The notes under the pieces are model-generated. The model had not been told where the DNA came from, made no database searches, and was given only the letters and a program-made list of their open reading frames with translations. DNA of 64,000 bases from Vreelandella zhuhanensis (lineage in GTDB: Bacteria; Pseudomonadota; Gammaproteobacteria; Pseudomonadales; Halomonadaceae). The DNA is taken from contig NZ_WTKP01000003.1 in NCBI RefSeq assembly GCF_009793355.1, positions 1-64,000 on the forward strand. The letters are read 5' to 3'. The position numbers and the translations under genes are program-made. The stretch's first letter is position 1. Each line of letters starts with the position of its first letter. Shown here one piece after another: positions 50,044-61,024 of this stretch.

Positions 50044-50901
50044 ATGAAAATACCTAAACGATTACAACCGCTGGTTGACGACGGCATGATAGACGAAGTG
50101 CTGGTGCAGTTGATGAGCGGTAAGGAAGCGCAGGTTTACGTGGTGCGTTGTGGCGAACAGGTACGCTGCGCCAAGGTGTTCAAGGAAGCCAAACAGCGCA
50201 GTTTCAAGCAGGCGGTGCAGTATCAGGAAGGGCGCAAGGAGCGCAACAGCCGGCGTTCGCGGGCAATGGCGAAAAAGACTCGCTACGGCCAGAAAGAGCA
50301 GGAAAAAGCCTGGCTCAACTCGGAAGTGGATGCTCTGTATCGCCTGGCCGCCGCCGGGGTGCGCGTGCCCGAGCCGTTCGGCTTCGTCGATGGCGTCTTG
50401 TTGATGGAGTTGATCAACGACGCGGAAGGCTATACGGCGCCGCGGCTGGATGACATCACTTTTACGCCGGAACAGGCTCGTGAGCATTACGCCACGGTGC
50501 TCCAGGAAGTGGTGCGGATGCTGTGCGCCGGTTTGATTCACGGCGACCTTTCCGAATTCAACGTCCTGTTCGATGGCCGGGTCCCGGTGATCATCGACCT
50601 GCCTCAGGCAGTGGATGCCGCCGGTAACAATGCCGCCCAGGAGATGCTGGAGCGCGATGTCGATAACATGCGCGATTATTTCGCTCGCTACGCCCCGGAG
50701 TTGCTGGAAACGCAATACGCCAAGGAGATCTGGGCACTTTACGAATCCGGCCAGCTGCATCCGGATAGCGAACTGACCGGTCAATTCGTCCTCGATACCC
50801 ATATCGCCGACGTGGATGAAGTGCTGGCGGTGATCGACGACGCCGAGGAAGAAGAGCTGGATCGACAGGCGCGCATTCACGGCGACGAGGACGACGACTA
50901 G
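50044..50901 (+). CDS. RIO1-family protein kinase (PA4780-like)
   Basis: This 285-residue kinase has P-loop-like MSGKEAQVYVVR, ATP Lys in CAKVFKEAKQ, catalytic HGDLSEFNVL, and metal motif VIIDLPQAVD, the RIO pattern. Pseudomonas and Halomonas relatives are annotated PA4780-type; the substrate is unknown. CCAAGAGGAACC precedes the ATG by about a dozen bases. The acidic tail EEEELDRQARIHGDEDDD is typical. Cytosolic. It lies between dbpA and an ABC exporter on the same strand. Confidence 0.92.
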   Translation: MKIPKRLQPLVDDGMIDEVLVQLMSGKEAQVYVVRCGEQVRCAKVFKEAKQRSFKQAVQYQEGRKERNSRRSRAMAKKTRYGQKEQEKAWLNSEVDALYRLAAAGVRVPEPFGFVDGVLLMELINDAEGYTAPRLDDITFTPEQAREHYATVLQEVVRMLCAGLIHGDLSEFNVLFDGRVPVIIDLPQAVDAAGNNAAQEMLERDVDNMRDYFARYAPELLETQYAKEIWALYESGQLHPDSELTGQFVLDTHIADVDEVLAVIDDAEEEELDRQARIHGDEDDD

Positions 50902-50946
50902 GCGGTACCTCAAGCGGTACCGTCGAATCGTCTACTGAGAGCTTCT

Positions 50947-52821
50947 ATGCTGGCGCGCGTATTTCATTACTTTGAAAGATTGGTCAATCCCTACCCCGAA
51001 GGCGAGGTCAAGACACCGCCTTCGGGGTTGTTTGCCTTCATCCTGCATTTTTCCCGCCCGGTGTTGCCGCTGCTGGTGGCGATGTCGTTGCTGACGGCAC
51101 TGGTTTCCGCCGCCGAGGTGGTGTTTTTCAGTTACATGGGCGATTTGGTGGATTGGCTTTCGACCGCCGAACGCGAAGGCTTTTTTGCCGACTACGGCTG
51201 GCGCCTGGCAGGCATGGCGGCGCTGGTGATCGTCGGCTTGCCGCTATTGGTACTCTTGCAGTCGCTGGTCACTCACCAGAGCATTTTCGGCAATTACCCG
51301 ATGATTGGCCGTTGGCTGTCACACCGGCACATGCTGGGGCAGAGCCTGGCATTCTATCAAGACGAGTTTGCCGGGCGGGTGTCACAGAAAGTCATGCAGA
51401 CCGCGCTTGCGATCCGCGAAACCGTGACCAAGCTGATGGATCTGATGGTGTATGCCCTGGTCTATTTCAGTGGTGCGATGATCCTGCTGGGCCGAGCGGA
51501 CATGTGGCTGGTGTTACCGCTGGTACTTTGGCTGGCGGGGTACCTTCTGATCATGCGGGTATTCGTGCCGCGTCTGCGCGATATCTCCATGGCCCAGGCC
51601 GATGCCCGCGCCCAGATGACCGGGCGGGTGGTCGACAGCTACAGCAATATCCAGACGCTCAAGCTGTTCGCCGATACCCAGCGCGAACAGGCCTACGCGC
51701 GGGATGCCATGGAAGGTTTCATGCAGACTGTCCATCGCCAGATGCGCCTGGTGACCCGCATGTCGGTGAGCTTGACCCTACTCAACTCCCTGCTCCTGAC
51801 CGGTACCGCGGCCATGGCCATCGGTGCCTGGTATTTCGAAGCGATCTCGCTTGGGGTGCTGGCCATTTCCATTGCCCTGGTGATGCGTATTCGCTTCATG
51901 TCCGACTGGATCCTGTGGGAAGTGGCCGGGCTATTCGAGAACATCGGCACGGTGCAGGACGGCATGAACACCATTGCCCGAGACCCCGAGGTGAAAGACG
52001 CCCCTGACGCCGATGAACTTCGCGTCACCCAAGGCGAGATTCGCTTCGAGTCGCTGCGCTTCGAATATGCCCAGGCGAAAGGGGAAACTCGGCGTGTCTT
52101 CGACGGACTGGACCTGATTATCTCTCCAGGAGAAAAGGTCGGTTTGATCGGGCGTTCCGGGGCAGGCAAATCGACCCTGGCCAACCTGCTGCTGCGTTTT
52201 TACGATCTTCAGGGCGGGCGGATTCTGATCGACGGCCAGGATATCGCCAAGGTGACGCAGACCTCTCTGCGTCATCAGATCGGCATGGTCACCCAGGACA
52301 CCTCGCTGTTGCACCGTTCGTTGCGTGACAATATCCGCTACGGCACCCCCCATGCCAGTGATGAGGCTGTCTGGGAGGCGGTGTGTCGTGCGCATGCCGA
52401 CAGCTTCATCAATGAGTTGATCGACCCCAAGGGTCGGCGTGGCCTGGACGCGCATGTAGGCGAGCGTGGTGTGAAACTCTCCGGAGGCCAGCGTCAACGT
52501 ATCGCCATCGCCAGGGTGCTGCTCAAGAATGCCCCGATACTGGTGCTGGACGAGGCAACTTCGGCTCTCGATTCCGAAGTCGAAGCCGCCATCCAGGAAC
52601 AGCTGGATACCTTGATGGAAGGCAAGACCGTGATCGCCATTGCTCACCGGCTTTCGACGATTGCAATGCTTGACCGCCTGGTGGTGGTGGATGAAGGGCG
52701 CATCGTGGAAACCGGCACGCATCAGCAATTGTTGGCCCGAGACGGAATCTACGCCGCGCTGTGGTGGCGTCAATCCGGTGGTTTTCTGGGGGTGGACGTT
52801 GCCACTGAAGCGGCACCTTGA
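50947..52821 (+). CDS. ABC exporter, fused permease-ATPase
   Basis: This 624-residue half-transporter has six membrane helices in residues about 30-330 (e.g. PVLPLLVAMSLLTALVSAAE) and a C-terminal nucleotide-binding domain with Walker A GRSGAGKSTLANLLLRF, signature LSGGQRQRIAIARVLL, Walker B ILVLDEATSALD, and the H-loop IAHRLST. It acts as a homodimer in the inner membrane. The substrate cannot be told; it resembles lipid/multidrug exporters. It starts 45 bases after the RIO kinase. Complete. Confidence 0.92.
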   Translation: MLARVFHYFERLVNPYPEGEVKTPPSGLFAFILHFSRPVLPLLVAMSLLTALVSAAEVVFFSYMGDLVDWLSTAEREGFFADYGWRLAGMAALVIVGLPLLVLLQSLVTHQSIFGNYPMIGRWLSHRHMLGQSLAFYQDEFAGRVSQKVMQTALAIRETVTKLMDLMVYALVYFSGAMILLGRADMWLVLPLVLWLAGYLLIMRVFVPRLRDISMAQADARAQMTGRVVDSYSNIQTLKLFADTQREQAYARDAMEGFMQTVHRQMRLVTRMSVSLTLLNSLLLTGTAAMAIGAWYFEAISLGVLAISIALVMRIRFMSDWILWEVAGLFENIGTVQDGMNTIARDPEVKDAPDADELRVTQGEIRFESLRFEYAQAKGETRRVFDGLDLIISPGEKVGLIGRSGAGKSTLANLLLRFYDLQGGRILIDGQDIAKVTQTSLRHQIGMVTQDTSLLHRSLRDNIRYGTPHASDEAVWEAVCRAHADSFINELIDPKGRRGLDAHVGERGVKLSGGQRQRIAIARVLLKNAPILVLDEATSALDSEVEAAIQEQLDTLMEGKTVIAIAHRLSTIAMLDRLVVVDEGRIVETGTHQQLLARDGIYAALWWRQSGGFLGVDVATEAAP

Positions 52822-52910
52822 TGAGCGAAGGGCTTATTCGTCTGCTAGTGTCTTGACAGCAATTGGCCAATTTGCCAATGCATCAATCCGACATGCACAA
52901 GGAGCTTGCG

Positions 52911-53918
52911 ATGAAAACGGTAACCCTGAAACAACCCGGTGGGCTGGATAACCTTCAGCTTCAGGATGCCCCGGCGCCGGGCGAACCCGGTCCTGGCGAG
53001 GTACGTGTGCGTATTCATGCCAGTTCGCTCAACTTTCATGATTACGCGGTAGTGGCGGGGATGATCCCTACCGAGGAAGGCCGCATTCCCATGTCCGATG
53101 GTGCCGGTGTGGTGGAGGCCGTGGGCGAGGGCGTAGCGGAATTCGCGGTAGGCGATGCGGTGGTCTCGACCTTCTTCCCCCACTGGCTGGAAGGCCCCGC
53201 CCGGGTGGGAAACTTTGCCACCACGCCGGGCGACGGCGTAGACGGCTACGCGCGCGAGCAGGTGATTCATCCAGCCGAGTGGTTTACCCATCAACCCAAG
53301 GGCTACAGCCATGCTGAATCCGCCACCCTGACCACCGCGGGCCTGACCGCCTGGCGGGCACTGGTAGTGGACGGCGGCTTGAAAGCGGGGGATAGCGTGC
53401 TGGTATTGGGCACCGGCGGCGTGTCGATATTCGCCCTGCAATTCGCCCGCATGATGGGGGCGCGGGTAATCGCCACTTCCTCGTCGGATGCCAAGATCGA
53501 GCGACTAAAGGAGCTGGGTGCCGAGCACACGCTCAACTATGAAAAAGAACCCCAGTGGGGCAAGAAGGTCAAGGAATTGACCGGTGGCCGCGGGGTGGAC
53601 CATGTGGTTGAAGTCGGCGGCCCGGTCACCTTGCCGCAATCCATCGATGCAGTGCGTATTGGTGGACATATTGCCTTGATTGGCATTCTCACCGGGCGTG
53701 AGGGTGATATCCCCACCGCCAAGCTGATGGCCAAGCAGGCGCGCTTGCAAGGCTTGATTGTGGGCAGCCGGCGCAACCAGCAGGAAATGATTCGGGCGAT
53801 TGACGCCACCGACATGCATCCGGTTATCGACCGGCGTTTCCCGTTGGAAGACATTGCGGATGCATTTCGCTATGAAGAAGCCGGGCGTCACTTCGGCAAG
53901 ATCTGCCTGGAGTTTTGA
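52911..53918 (+). CDS. MDR-family NAD(P)-dependent alcohol dehydrogenase
   Basis: This 335-residue medium-chain dehydrogenase has SLNFHDYAVVAGMIPTEEGR, SDGAGVVEAVGEGVAEFAVG, cofactor loop LVLGTGGVSIFALQFARMMG, and NYEKEPQWGKKVKELTGGRG. The Cys/His zinc ligands at the usual first site are not visible (NFHDY), so it may be a zinc-free member such as a quinone-type oxidoreductase. AAGGAG eight bases upstream supports ATG 52911. It follows the ABC exporter by 89 bases. Confidence 0.88.
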   Translation: MKTVTLKQPGGLDNLQLQDAPAPGEPGPGEVRVRIHASSLNFHDYAVVAGMIPTEEGRIPMSDGAGVVEAVGEGVAEFAVGDAVVSTFFPHWLEGPARVGNFATTPGDGVDGYAREQVIHPAEWFTHQPKGYSHAESATLTTAGLTAWRALVVDGGLKAGDSVLVLGTGGVSIFALQFARMMGARVIATSSSDAKIERLKELGAEHTLNYEKEPQWGKKVKELTGGRGVDHVVEVGGPVTLPQSIDAVRIGGHIALIGILTGREGDIPTAKLMAKQARLQGLIVGSRRNQQEMIRAIDATDMHPVIDRRFPLEDIADAFRYEEAGRHFGKICLEF

Positions 53919-53948
53919 TCTCGCGCTATCTCTCGAATCGGGGGCGTG

Positions 53949-54215
53949 TCAGTCCTGGAGTCGGCTGTAAACCACGCCCTTGATTTCCACTTCGTAAATA
54001 TCCTTGTAAGGCACGGTGATCCCCTCTACATCTCCGGGTTCGCCGTGGCTATGTTTCAGGTCGGTTTCCGGAATCACTTTCACTCCCACGAACCCCACAT
54101 GCTGTATTCGGGCACTGAACCGGTTGCCGTCATGTTCCACCAGCACACGCTCTCCGGCGAAACATTTTTCCAGCTTGGCGTGAAGTTCTTTCTCGGTGAC
54201 ATGGACGATGCTCAT
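53949..54215 (-). CDS. 88-residue hypothetical protein
   Basis: Reads MSIVHVTEKELHAKLEKCFA, ERVLVEHDGNRFSARIQHVG, DLKHSHGEPGDVEGITVPYK and KGVVYSRLQD. Short, soluble, mixed alpha/beta; no family is recognised. GGAGGGAATTC precedes the ATG, a good site. Minus strand between the dehydrogenase and YebC. I see no signal peptide or metal motif. Confidence 0.7.
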   Translation of the reverse strand: MSIVHVTEKELHAKLEKCFAGERVLVEHDGNRFSARIQHVGFVGVKVIPETDLKHSHGEPGDVEGITVPYKDIYEVEIKGVVYSRLQD

Positions 54216-54358
54216 GAATTCCCTCCTGCATTGATCAGCGACGGTATGTTATTTATCGAGAAATCAGCGTGTTCTATAAATATAAGTCTATAAACACTGC
54301 GCATCGATGCAAGATATATACATTTAGTTACCCGTCCTATGCAAGCGTAGCGCAACGT

Positions 54359-55090
54359 TCAGTGGCTGTCGTCGGGGAGTTCTGCGCTGTGATAGACGTT
54401 CTGTACATCGTCGAGCTCGTTGAGCATGCCCAACAATTTTTCAAAAACCGCGACATCATCGCCTTCCAGGGCAGTGGTGGTCTGGGGCAGGAACTGAATC
54501 TCGTCGACCTCGAAATCGATATCGCCGAAGGTTTCCAGCAGCGCCTGCTTGGCTTTGGCATAGTCGGTATGCGGGGCGAAGACGGTGATACGCCCGTCTT
54601 CCTGTTCGATATCGGTGACGTCCACATCCGCTTCCATCAATGCTTCGAGCACGGCTTCTTCGTCACTTCCGGCAAACGAGAAGATGGCGCAGTGATCGAA
54701 CATGTGGCTGACGGTACCGGGCGTGCCGATCTTGCTCTTGGTCTTGGTAAAGCAGCCGCGCACGTCACCGAAGGTACGGTTGGGGTTATCGGTCAGACAC
54801 TCGACGATGACCATGGCATTGCCTGGCCCAAAACCTTCATACCGCGCCGGTGAGAAGTCTTCACCACCGGCGCCGCTGGCCTTGTCCAGCGCTTTGTCGA
54901 TCACGTGCGAAGGCACCTGGTCTTTCTTGGCGCGCTCGATCAGGCCGCGCAGGGCCAGATTGCCATTGGGATCACTGCCGCCGGCCTTGGCGGTAACGTA
55001 AATCTCACGGCCGTACTTGCTGTACACCTTGGTCTTGGCGTCGGCCGTCTTGGCCATGGATTCCTTGCGGTTCTGAAATGCCCTACCCAT
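54359..55090 (-). CDS. yebC: YebC/PmpR-family regulatory/translation factor
   Basis: This 243-residue protein has the family start [20 protein letters not shown], then [60 protein letters not shown] and [20 protein letters not shown]. YebC proteins have been described as DNA-binding regulators (PmpR) and more recently as translation factors relieving proline stalling. AGGACAGCAAC precedes ATG 55090; a 24-codon longer frame is rejected. The sequence is close to the YeeN/YebC clade; the clade assignment is not certain. Confidence 0.9.
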   Translation of the reverse strand: MGRAFQNRKESMAKTADAKTKVYSKYGREIYVTAKAGGSDPNGNLALRGLIERAKKDQVPSHVIDKALDKASGAGGEDFSPARYEGFGPGNAMVIVECLTDNPNRTFGDVRGCFTKTKSKIGTPGTVSHMFDHCAIFSFAGSDEEAVLEALMEADVDVTDIEQEDGRITVFAPHTDYAKAKQALLETFGDIDFEVDEIQFLPQTTTALEGDDVAVFEKLLGMLNELDDVQNVYHSAELPDDSH

Positions 55091-55312
55091 GTTGCTGTCC
55101 TGTGCTGGTCGTTGGCCGTGCCTGCCCCATGAGGGCTGCACGCTCGTCGAGAAAAAAGACAAATATTACCCAACACAATACCATGCTAACAGCGTTATTT
55201 ACCTGTCTTGGCGTCCCTTGCCCGGCTTATCGCTTACACTAGGCAGCGTTTCTCGGCAACAATGGCCGGAGCGCCTATATCGCGCCTCAGGCGCATCAAC
55301 AGGAGGACTTGA

Positions 55313-55930
55313 ATGGCATTTTCACTGTGGCTGTCGTTAGTCGCGATCTGCATGATGGGGGCGATGTCGCCAGGGCCTAGCCTGGCGCTGGTGCTTCGCC
55401 ATACGCTTGGCGGCGGCCGCGTGCCCGGTGTGGTGGCGGCGTTGTTTCATGCGCTGGGTGTCGGGTTTTACGCGCTACTCACCGTCTGGGGATTGGGAAA
55501 GTTGATCGTGCAATTTCCGCTATTATTTCAGTTGATTACCTGGGGTGGCGCAGCATATCTGGCATGGCTCGGAATCAAGGCGCTGCGCGCCGGAAAAGGC
55601 GGGGCGATGCATCCCGGTCAAGTCATCAGCACCAATGGCCAGGCGGCTCGGGAAGGCGTGCTGGTAGCGCTGGGTAATCCTAAACTGATTCTGTTTTTCG
55701 TCGCCTTGTTGAGTCAGTTCGTCACGCCGGACATGAGCATGACGGCCAAGGTAATTATCGTATCGACAGCCATGATCATCGACGGAGGCTGGTATGTGCT
55801 GGTGGCGGTGGCTCTGTCGCATTCGCGGGTGCTGCCCTGGCTGCAGCAACGGGCGCACTGGATCAACCGAATCACCGGCGTGCTATTGATCGCCCTGGCG
55901 CTACGGGTAATAGCCGGCCCCTTGGTTTAA
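55313..55930 (+). CDS. LysE-family amino-acid exporter-like translocator
   Basis: This 205-residue protein has about six helices. MSPGPSLALVLRHTLGGGRV and VVAALFHALGVGFYALLTVW are the LysE/RhtB signature. Relatives export amino acids or other small metabolites. CAGGAGGACTTGA precedes the ATG, a strong site. The substrate is unknown. Inner membrane. Divergent from yebC. Confidence 0.9.
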   Translation: MAFSLWLSLVAICMMGAMSPGPSLALVLRHTLGGGRVPGVVAALFHALGVGFYALLTVWGLGKLIVQFPLLFQLITWGGAAYLAWLGIKALRAGKGGAMHPGQVISTNGQAAREGVLVALGNPKLILFFVALLSQFVTPDMSMTAKVIIVSTAMIIDGGWYVLVAVALSHSRVLPWLQQRAHWINRITGVLLIALALRVIAGPLV

Positions 55931-56041
55931 GCGTTGCGCTGGCGCTTGGTCGGCACTCATGGCAAGGTTGATAATAGTAGATTGATATTGAAGTGAATAA
56001 AGAACCACCTCGTTGTACCGCGGTCTGTAGTGGGAGTAACC

Positions 56042-56527
56042 ATGGCGATTCATGATCACGTTTGCTACACCCACCAGGGAGAACCCTTCAATTTGCATGC
56101 CTTGCGCGGGCAGGTACTGCTGGTGGTCAATGTCGCCAGTAAATGCGGTTTCACTCCCCAGTTAAAAGAGCTCGAGCAGCTTTATCTGCGCTATCGCGAT
56201 CACGGTTTTATCGTGCTGGGGTTTCCCTGCAACCAGTTCGGCCATCAGGCACCGGAAAGTGCGGAAGAGTTCTGTGCCTTTGGAGAAACAAAATACGGGG
56301 TGACCTTTCCGTTGATGGAAAAGGTCAAGGTCAATGGCCGGGAAACGCATCCGTTGTTTGCCGAGCTCAAGAATGCCGCCCCGGGCGTACTGGGTAGCAA
56401 GGCCATCAAATGGAATTTCACCAAATTCCTGGTGGCTCGCGATGGCCGGGTGATTGCGCGCTTCAGCCCTCGCGACCATGGCCTGCCCCTGCGTGAAGCC
56501 TTGGAAAAGGCCTTGGAAGAACATTGA
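56042..56527 (+). CDS. Thiol glutathione peroxidase (BtuE/Gpx-type)
   Basis: This 161-residue protein has peroxidatic Cys in VVNVASKCGFTPQLKELEQL, FPCNQFGHQAPESAEEFCAF with Gln, and WNFTKFLVARDGRV with Trp and Asn of the catalytic set. It reduces hydrogen peroxide and organic hydroperoxides, in bacteria mostly using thioredoxin or glutathione. GGGAGTAACC precedes ATG 56042; an upstream GTG at 56030 is not needed. Complete. Confidence 0.94.
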   Translation: MAIHDHVCYTHQGEPFNLHALRGQVLLVVNVASKCGFTPQLKELEQLYLRYRDHGFIVLGFPCNQFGHQAPESAEEFCAFGETKYGVTFPLMEKVKVNGRETHPLFAELKNAAPGVLGSKAIKWNFTKFLVARDGRVIARFSPRDHGLPLREALEKALEEH

Positions 56528-56552
56528 CGCTTGAAAATGCTTGACCCGGTTT

Positions 56553-56942
56553 TTAGCGTGGAAGCTCGCCGCGAGCCACCATCACTCGTCCCATCAACTC
56601 GTTCCAGCGGTGACGCACCATCATGGTGGTCAATCCTGAAAACAGGGCCCAGCTCTTGCGCCGCCAACCGGTCAACTTGATGTTGTGAGTGACCAACTGT
56701 TGCATCAGCTTACGGTCATCGAATTTTCGCCATTCGCTGGCCACTGACATCTGATGACGCGACATGACAGGGGCCATTTCCAGGCGAAATAGCCATTCAA
56801 GCTCTTGCAGCGTCATTTCGTGAGCCTCGATGACTGCTACCATATGGGCGTAACCGCGCTCACCGGGTTCCTTGTCCAGCCAAAGCGGTGCCAGCGCCAG
56901 CCATAGCTCACCGCGCTCATCTACCAGTTGCTGTGCGTTCAT
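56553..56942 (-). CDS. DUF7079-like hypothetical protein
   Basis: This 129-residue protein begins [40 protein letters not shown] and [19 protein letters not shown] resemble the DUF7079 pattern (regular helical small protein, no known function). Assignment is tentative. The C-terminal half is rich in W and R. The start overlaps the region upstream of fabV, which runs the other way. Soluble. Confidence 0.6.
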   Translation of the reverse strand: MNAQQLVDERGELWLALAPLWLDKEPGERGYAHMVAVIEAHEMTLQELEWLFRLEMAPVMSRHQMSVASEWRKFDDRKLMQQLVTHNIKLTGWRRKSWALFSGLTTMMVRHRWNELMGRVMVARGELPR

Positions 56943-57091
56943 TGTCGCCTCTGTTGTTCACCGGACCTGGCTTTGGGAGCCAAGGCGCCATCGTGCCGCG
57001 AAAGTCGATTTGGCTCAAGGGCGGACACCACGGCCAAGGCTCGCTAGAATGGTGCCTATTCCACTGTCTACTTACTATTGAGAGGTTTTGC

Positions 57092-58288
57092 GTGATTATC
57101 AAACCCAAGGTCCGCGGTTTTATCTGTACCACCACCCACCCGGTGGGTTGTGAAAAGAATGTCCTGGAGCAGATCGAAGCGACGCGTTCGCGTGGCCTGG
57201 ACAAAAGCGCCGGGCCCAAGAAAGTCCTGGTGATCGGCGCTTCCAGCGGCTACGGCCTGGCGGCGCGCATTACCGCGGCTTTCGGGTATGGTGCCGATAC
57301 ATTGGGCGTGTTTTTTGAAAAGCCGCCCAGCGAGAAAAAACCGGGTACCGCCGGTTGGTACAACAGTGCGGCTTTCGACAAGTTCGCCAAGGCCGAAGGG
57401 CTCTACAGCAAATCGATCAATGGCGATGCGTTCTCCCATGAGGCGCGCAACAAGGCCATCGAGATCATCAAGCAGGACATGGGTCAGATTGATCTGGTGG
57501 TGTATTCGCTGGCTTCCCCGGTGCGCAAACTCCCGGACAGTGGCGAACTCAAGCGTTCGGCGCTCAAGCCTATCGGTGAGACCTATCGCGCCACAGCGAT
57601 CGATACCAACAAAGACAGTATTATCGAAGCCGAAGTCGAACCCGCCACCCAGCAGGAAATCGAAGACACCAAGGCGGTGATGGGTGGCGAAGACTGGGAA
57701 TTATGGATCGATGCCCTGGACAAGGCCGGCGTATTGGCGCCAGGCGCGCGCAGTGTGGCGTTCAGCTATATCGGTACCGAAATCACCTGGCCGATCTACT
57801 GGCATGGCGCTCTGGGCAAGGCCAAGGAAGACCTGGACCGCGCCGCCCATGAAATCGACCAGCGCCTGGCGAAAACCCAGGGTGGTGCCAATGTGGCGGT
57901 GCTCAAGTCGGTGGTGACCCAGGCTAGTGCCGCCATTCCGGTGATGCCGCTGTATATCGCCATGGTCTACAAGGTGATGAAGGAAAAAGGCCTGCACGAA
58001 GGCACCATCGATCAGCTCAACCGCTTGTTCGCTGACTATTTGTACGACGGAGCGCCTGCTACCGATGAGAAAGGGCGTTTGCGCCTGGATGATTGGGAGT
58101 TGCGTGATGATGTCCAGCAGGCGTGCAAGGACCTGTGGCCGAAGGTTACCACGGACAACCTCTTCGAGATTACCGACTATGCTGGGTACAAGCATGAATT
58201 CTTGAAGCTGTTCGGATTCGAGCGCGACGATGTGGATTACGAAGCCGATGTAAACCCCATGGTGGAATTCGACGTGGAGAACCTGTAA
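57092..58288 (+). CDS. fabV: Enoyl-[ACP] reductase FabV
   Basis: This 398-residue enzyme has [20 protein letters not shown], cofactor turn [14 protein letters not shown], the extended YxxxxxxxxK active site in [16 protein letters not shown], and TEITWPIYW. It catalyses the last step of fatty-acid elongation and, in relatives, also acts on enoyl-CoA. FabV proteins give intrinsic triclosan tolerance. GTG 57092 with GAGAGG six bases upstream fits the family start [10 protein letters not shown]; the longer open frame upstream overlaps the minus-strand gene and is rejected. Confidence 0.95.
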   Translation: MIIKPKVRGFICTTTHPVGCEKNVLEQIEATRSRGLDKSAGPKKVLVIGASSGYGLAARITAAFGYGADTLGVFFEKPPSEKKPGTAGWYNSAAFDKFAKAEGLYSKSINGDAFSHEARNKAIEIIKQDMGQIDLVVYSLASPVRKLPDSGELKRSALKPIGETYRATAIDTNKDSIIEAEVEPATQQEIEDTKAVMGGEDWELWIDALDKAGVLAPGARSVAFSYIGTEITWPIYWHGALGKAKEDLDRAAHEIDQRLAKTQGGANVAVLKSVVTQASAAIPVMPLYIAMVYKVMKEKGLHEGTIDQLNRLFADYLYDGAPATDEKGRLRLDDWELRDDVQQACKDLWPKVTTDNLFEITDYAGYKHEFLKLFGFERDDVDYEADVNPMVEFDVENL

Positions 58289-58358
58289 CACTGAACTTGA
58301 AACATCGTATTGTCTGAATGAATAGCCTTGGCTTGACCGAATAGCGAGGAGATGAAAA

Positions 58359-58568
58359 ATGGACACCAGAGAAAGCAAGACTCGGGAAGAAGAAAAGCAG
58401 CACTTAATGAACGAACGCTATCCCCAGGATGACGAGGAGATAGAATCGCATCATCAACCGGAAGCCCAGGAATCGCCCAAGGGGATGCATAAGCTGATAC
58501 CTATCGTCATCGTGATTGTCGGGATTCTTTTGGTGGGTCTGTTGCTGTTTTCCGGGGTGACGGACTGA
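58359..58568 (+). CDS. 69-residue single-pass membrane protein
   Basis: An acidic, Glu/Gln-rich N-terminus (MDTRESKTREEEKQHLMNER) and a C-terminal helix KLIPIVIVIVGILLVGLLLF with a short GVTD tail. This predicts a tail-anchored protein of the inner membrane. AGCGAGGAGATGAAAA precedes the ATG. No family is recognised. It ends 51 bases before a terminator hairpin. Confidence 0.72.
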   Translation: MDTRESKTREEEKQHLMNERYPQDDEEIESHHQPEAQESPKGMHKLIPIVIVIVGILLVGLLLFSGVTD

Positions 58569-58618
58569 CCGCGCTCTTCATAAAAAGTCACCAGTGAAAC
58601 CTTAGCCATGAGGCAATG

Positions 58619-58644
58619 ATTGCCGGGCCTTCGTGCCCGGCAAT
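58619..58644 (+). terminator. Terminator-like 10-bp hairpin
   Basis: ATTGCCGGGC pairs exactly with GCCCGGCAAT around CTTCGT, followed by TGTGTTGTT. It separates the small membrane protein gene from the ast operon. Confidence 0.75.
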
Positions 58645-58668
58645 TGTGTTGTTATACCAACTGGGTAA

Positions 58669-59955
<1,287 letters not shown>

Positions 59956-59959
59956 GCGC

Positions 59960-61024
59960 ATGCTATTGATACGTCCCGTCAAAACCGAGGATCTGCCCGC
60001 TCTTGAGCGCCTGGCGGCTCGCGCCATACCGCCCTTGACCAACCTTCCGGCCCATCGTGAGCGGCTGGTGGAGCGTATTGCACGCTCGCAAGAGGCGTTC
60101 AGCCGCGATATCGACGCCCCCGGCGATGAACAGTACACCTTCGTGCTGGAAGACGTTAAGGGGGGAGAAGTGCTGGGAACGGCAAGCATTCGTGCCCATG
60201 CCGGGGCGCAGGATGCCTATTACACCTACCGCCGGGAAACCCTTATTCACGCCTCCCAGCAGCTCAACGTGCGCCGCGAGGTCGAAACCTTGGCGCTTTC
60301 CCATGAAGTGTCCGAGGCCAGCCTGCTATGTGCGTTCACCCTGGATGCGCGCTACAAGGGAACACCCGCGGAAAGCCTGCTGCGCCGGGCACGGCTGATG
60401 TTCATCGCCCAGTACCCGGAGCGCTTTTCAACCACCCTGGCGGTGGCGTTTCCGGGTTACCTGGACGAGAAAAGCGAATCGCCGTTCTGGGCCAGCGTCG
60501 GGCAGCATTTTTTCGCCTGTGGTTATGAAGCGATCAACCATATTGCCGGGGTGCACTCGAAAAGCTTTATCGCCGAAGTGATGCCGCAGTTCCCGCTTTA
60601 TCTGCCGCTGCTCACCGATGAGGCGCGGGCCGTGATTGGTCATGAGCATCCAGCGCATGAAACAGCGCTTCGGGAAATGCTGGCGGAAGGCTTCAACCTT
60701 TCGCGTCATGTGGACATCTTCGATGCGGGGCCGTTGGTCGAGGCCCAGCGCGAACGCCTGGAAACTTGCCGAAGAGCTGCCTGGCATCCGGTGCGGTTGC
60801 GCCCGGCATCGACTTTGCCCAAGGCCGAACCGGTGATGATCGCCAACCAGAAACGTGAAGATTTTCGCTGCATCATGGCAAGCTATGCCCTGTCGCTGAC
60901 CGGCCAGTTGATGCTTACCACGAAACATGCCGAAAGGCTTGGCGTGGAAGAGGGCCGTGCTGTGCTGGCCGCGCCCTTGGCGCTGCCATCGGCGCCGAAT
61001 GTGCTCGATGAAGGAGAGATGTGA
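59960..61024 (+). CDS. aruF: Arginine N-succinyltransferase, alpha subunit
   Basis: This 354-residue GNAT-type protein starts LLIRPVKTEDLPALERLAAR, with YTFVLEDVKGGEVLGTASIR, PLYLPLL-type core and RHVDIFDAGPLVEAQRERLE. With AruG it succinylates L-arginine using succinyl-CoA, the first step of the AST pathway. It is a paralogue of the next gene; the two subunits imply a heteromer as in Pseudomonas. ATG 59960 lies four bases after the astC stop. The stop overlaps aruG. Confidence 0.92.
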   Translation: MLLIRPVKTEDLPALERLAARAIPPLTNLPAHRERLVERIARSQEAFSRDIDAPGDEQYTFVLEDVKGGEVLGTASIRAHAGAQDAYYTYRRETLIHASQQLNVRREVETLALSHEVSEASLLCAFTLDARYKGTPAESLLRRARLMFIAQYPERFSTTLAVAFPGYLDEKSESPFWASVGQHFFACGYEAINHIAGVHSKSFIAEVMPQFPLYLPLLTDEARAVIGHEHPAHETALREMLAEGFNLSRHVDIFDAGPLVEAQRERLETCRRAAWHPVRLRPASTLPKAEPVMIANQKREDFRCIMASYALSLTGQLMLTTKHAERLGVEEGRAVLAAPLALPSAPNVLDEGEM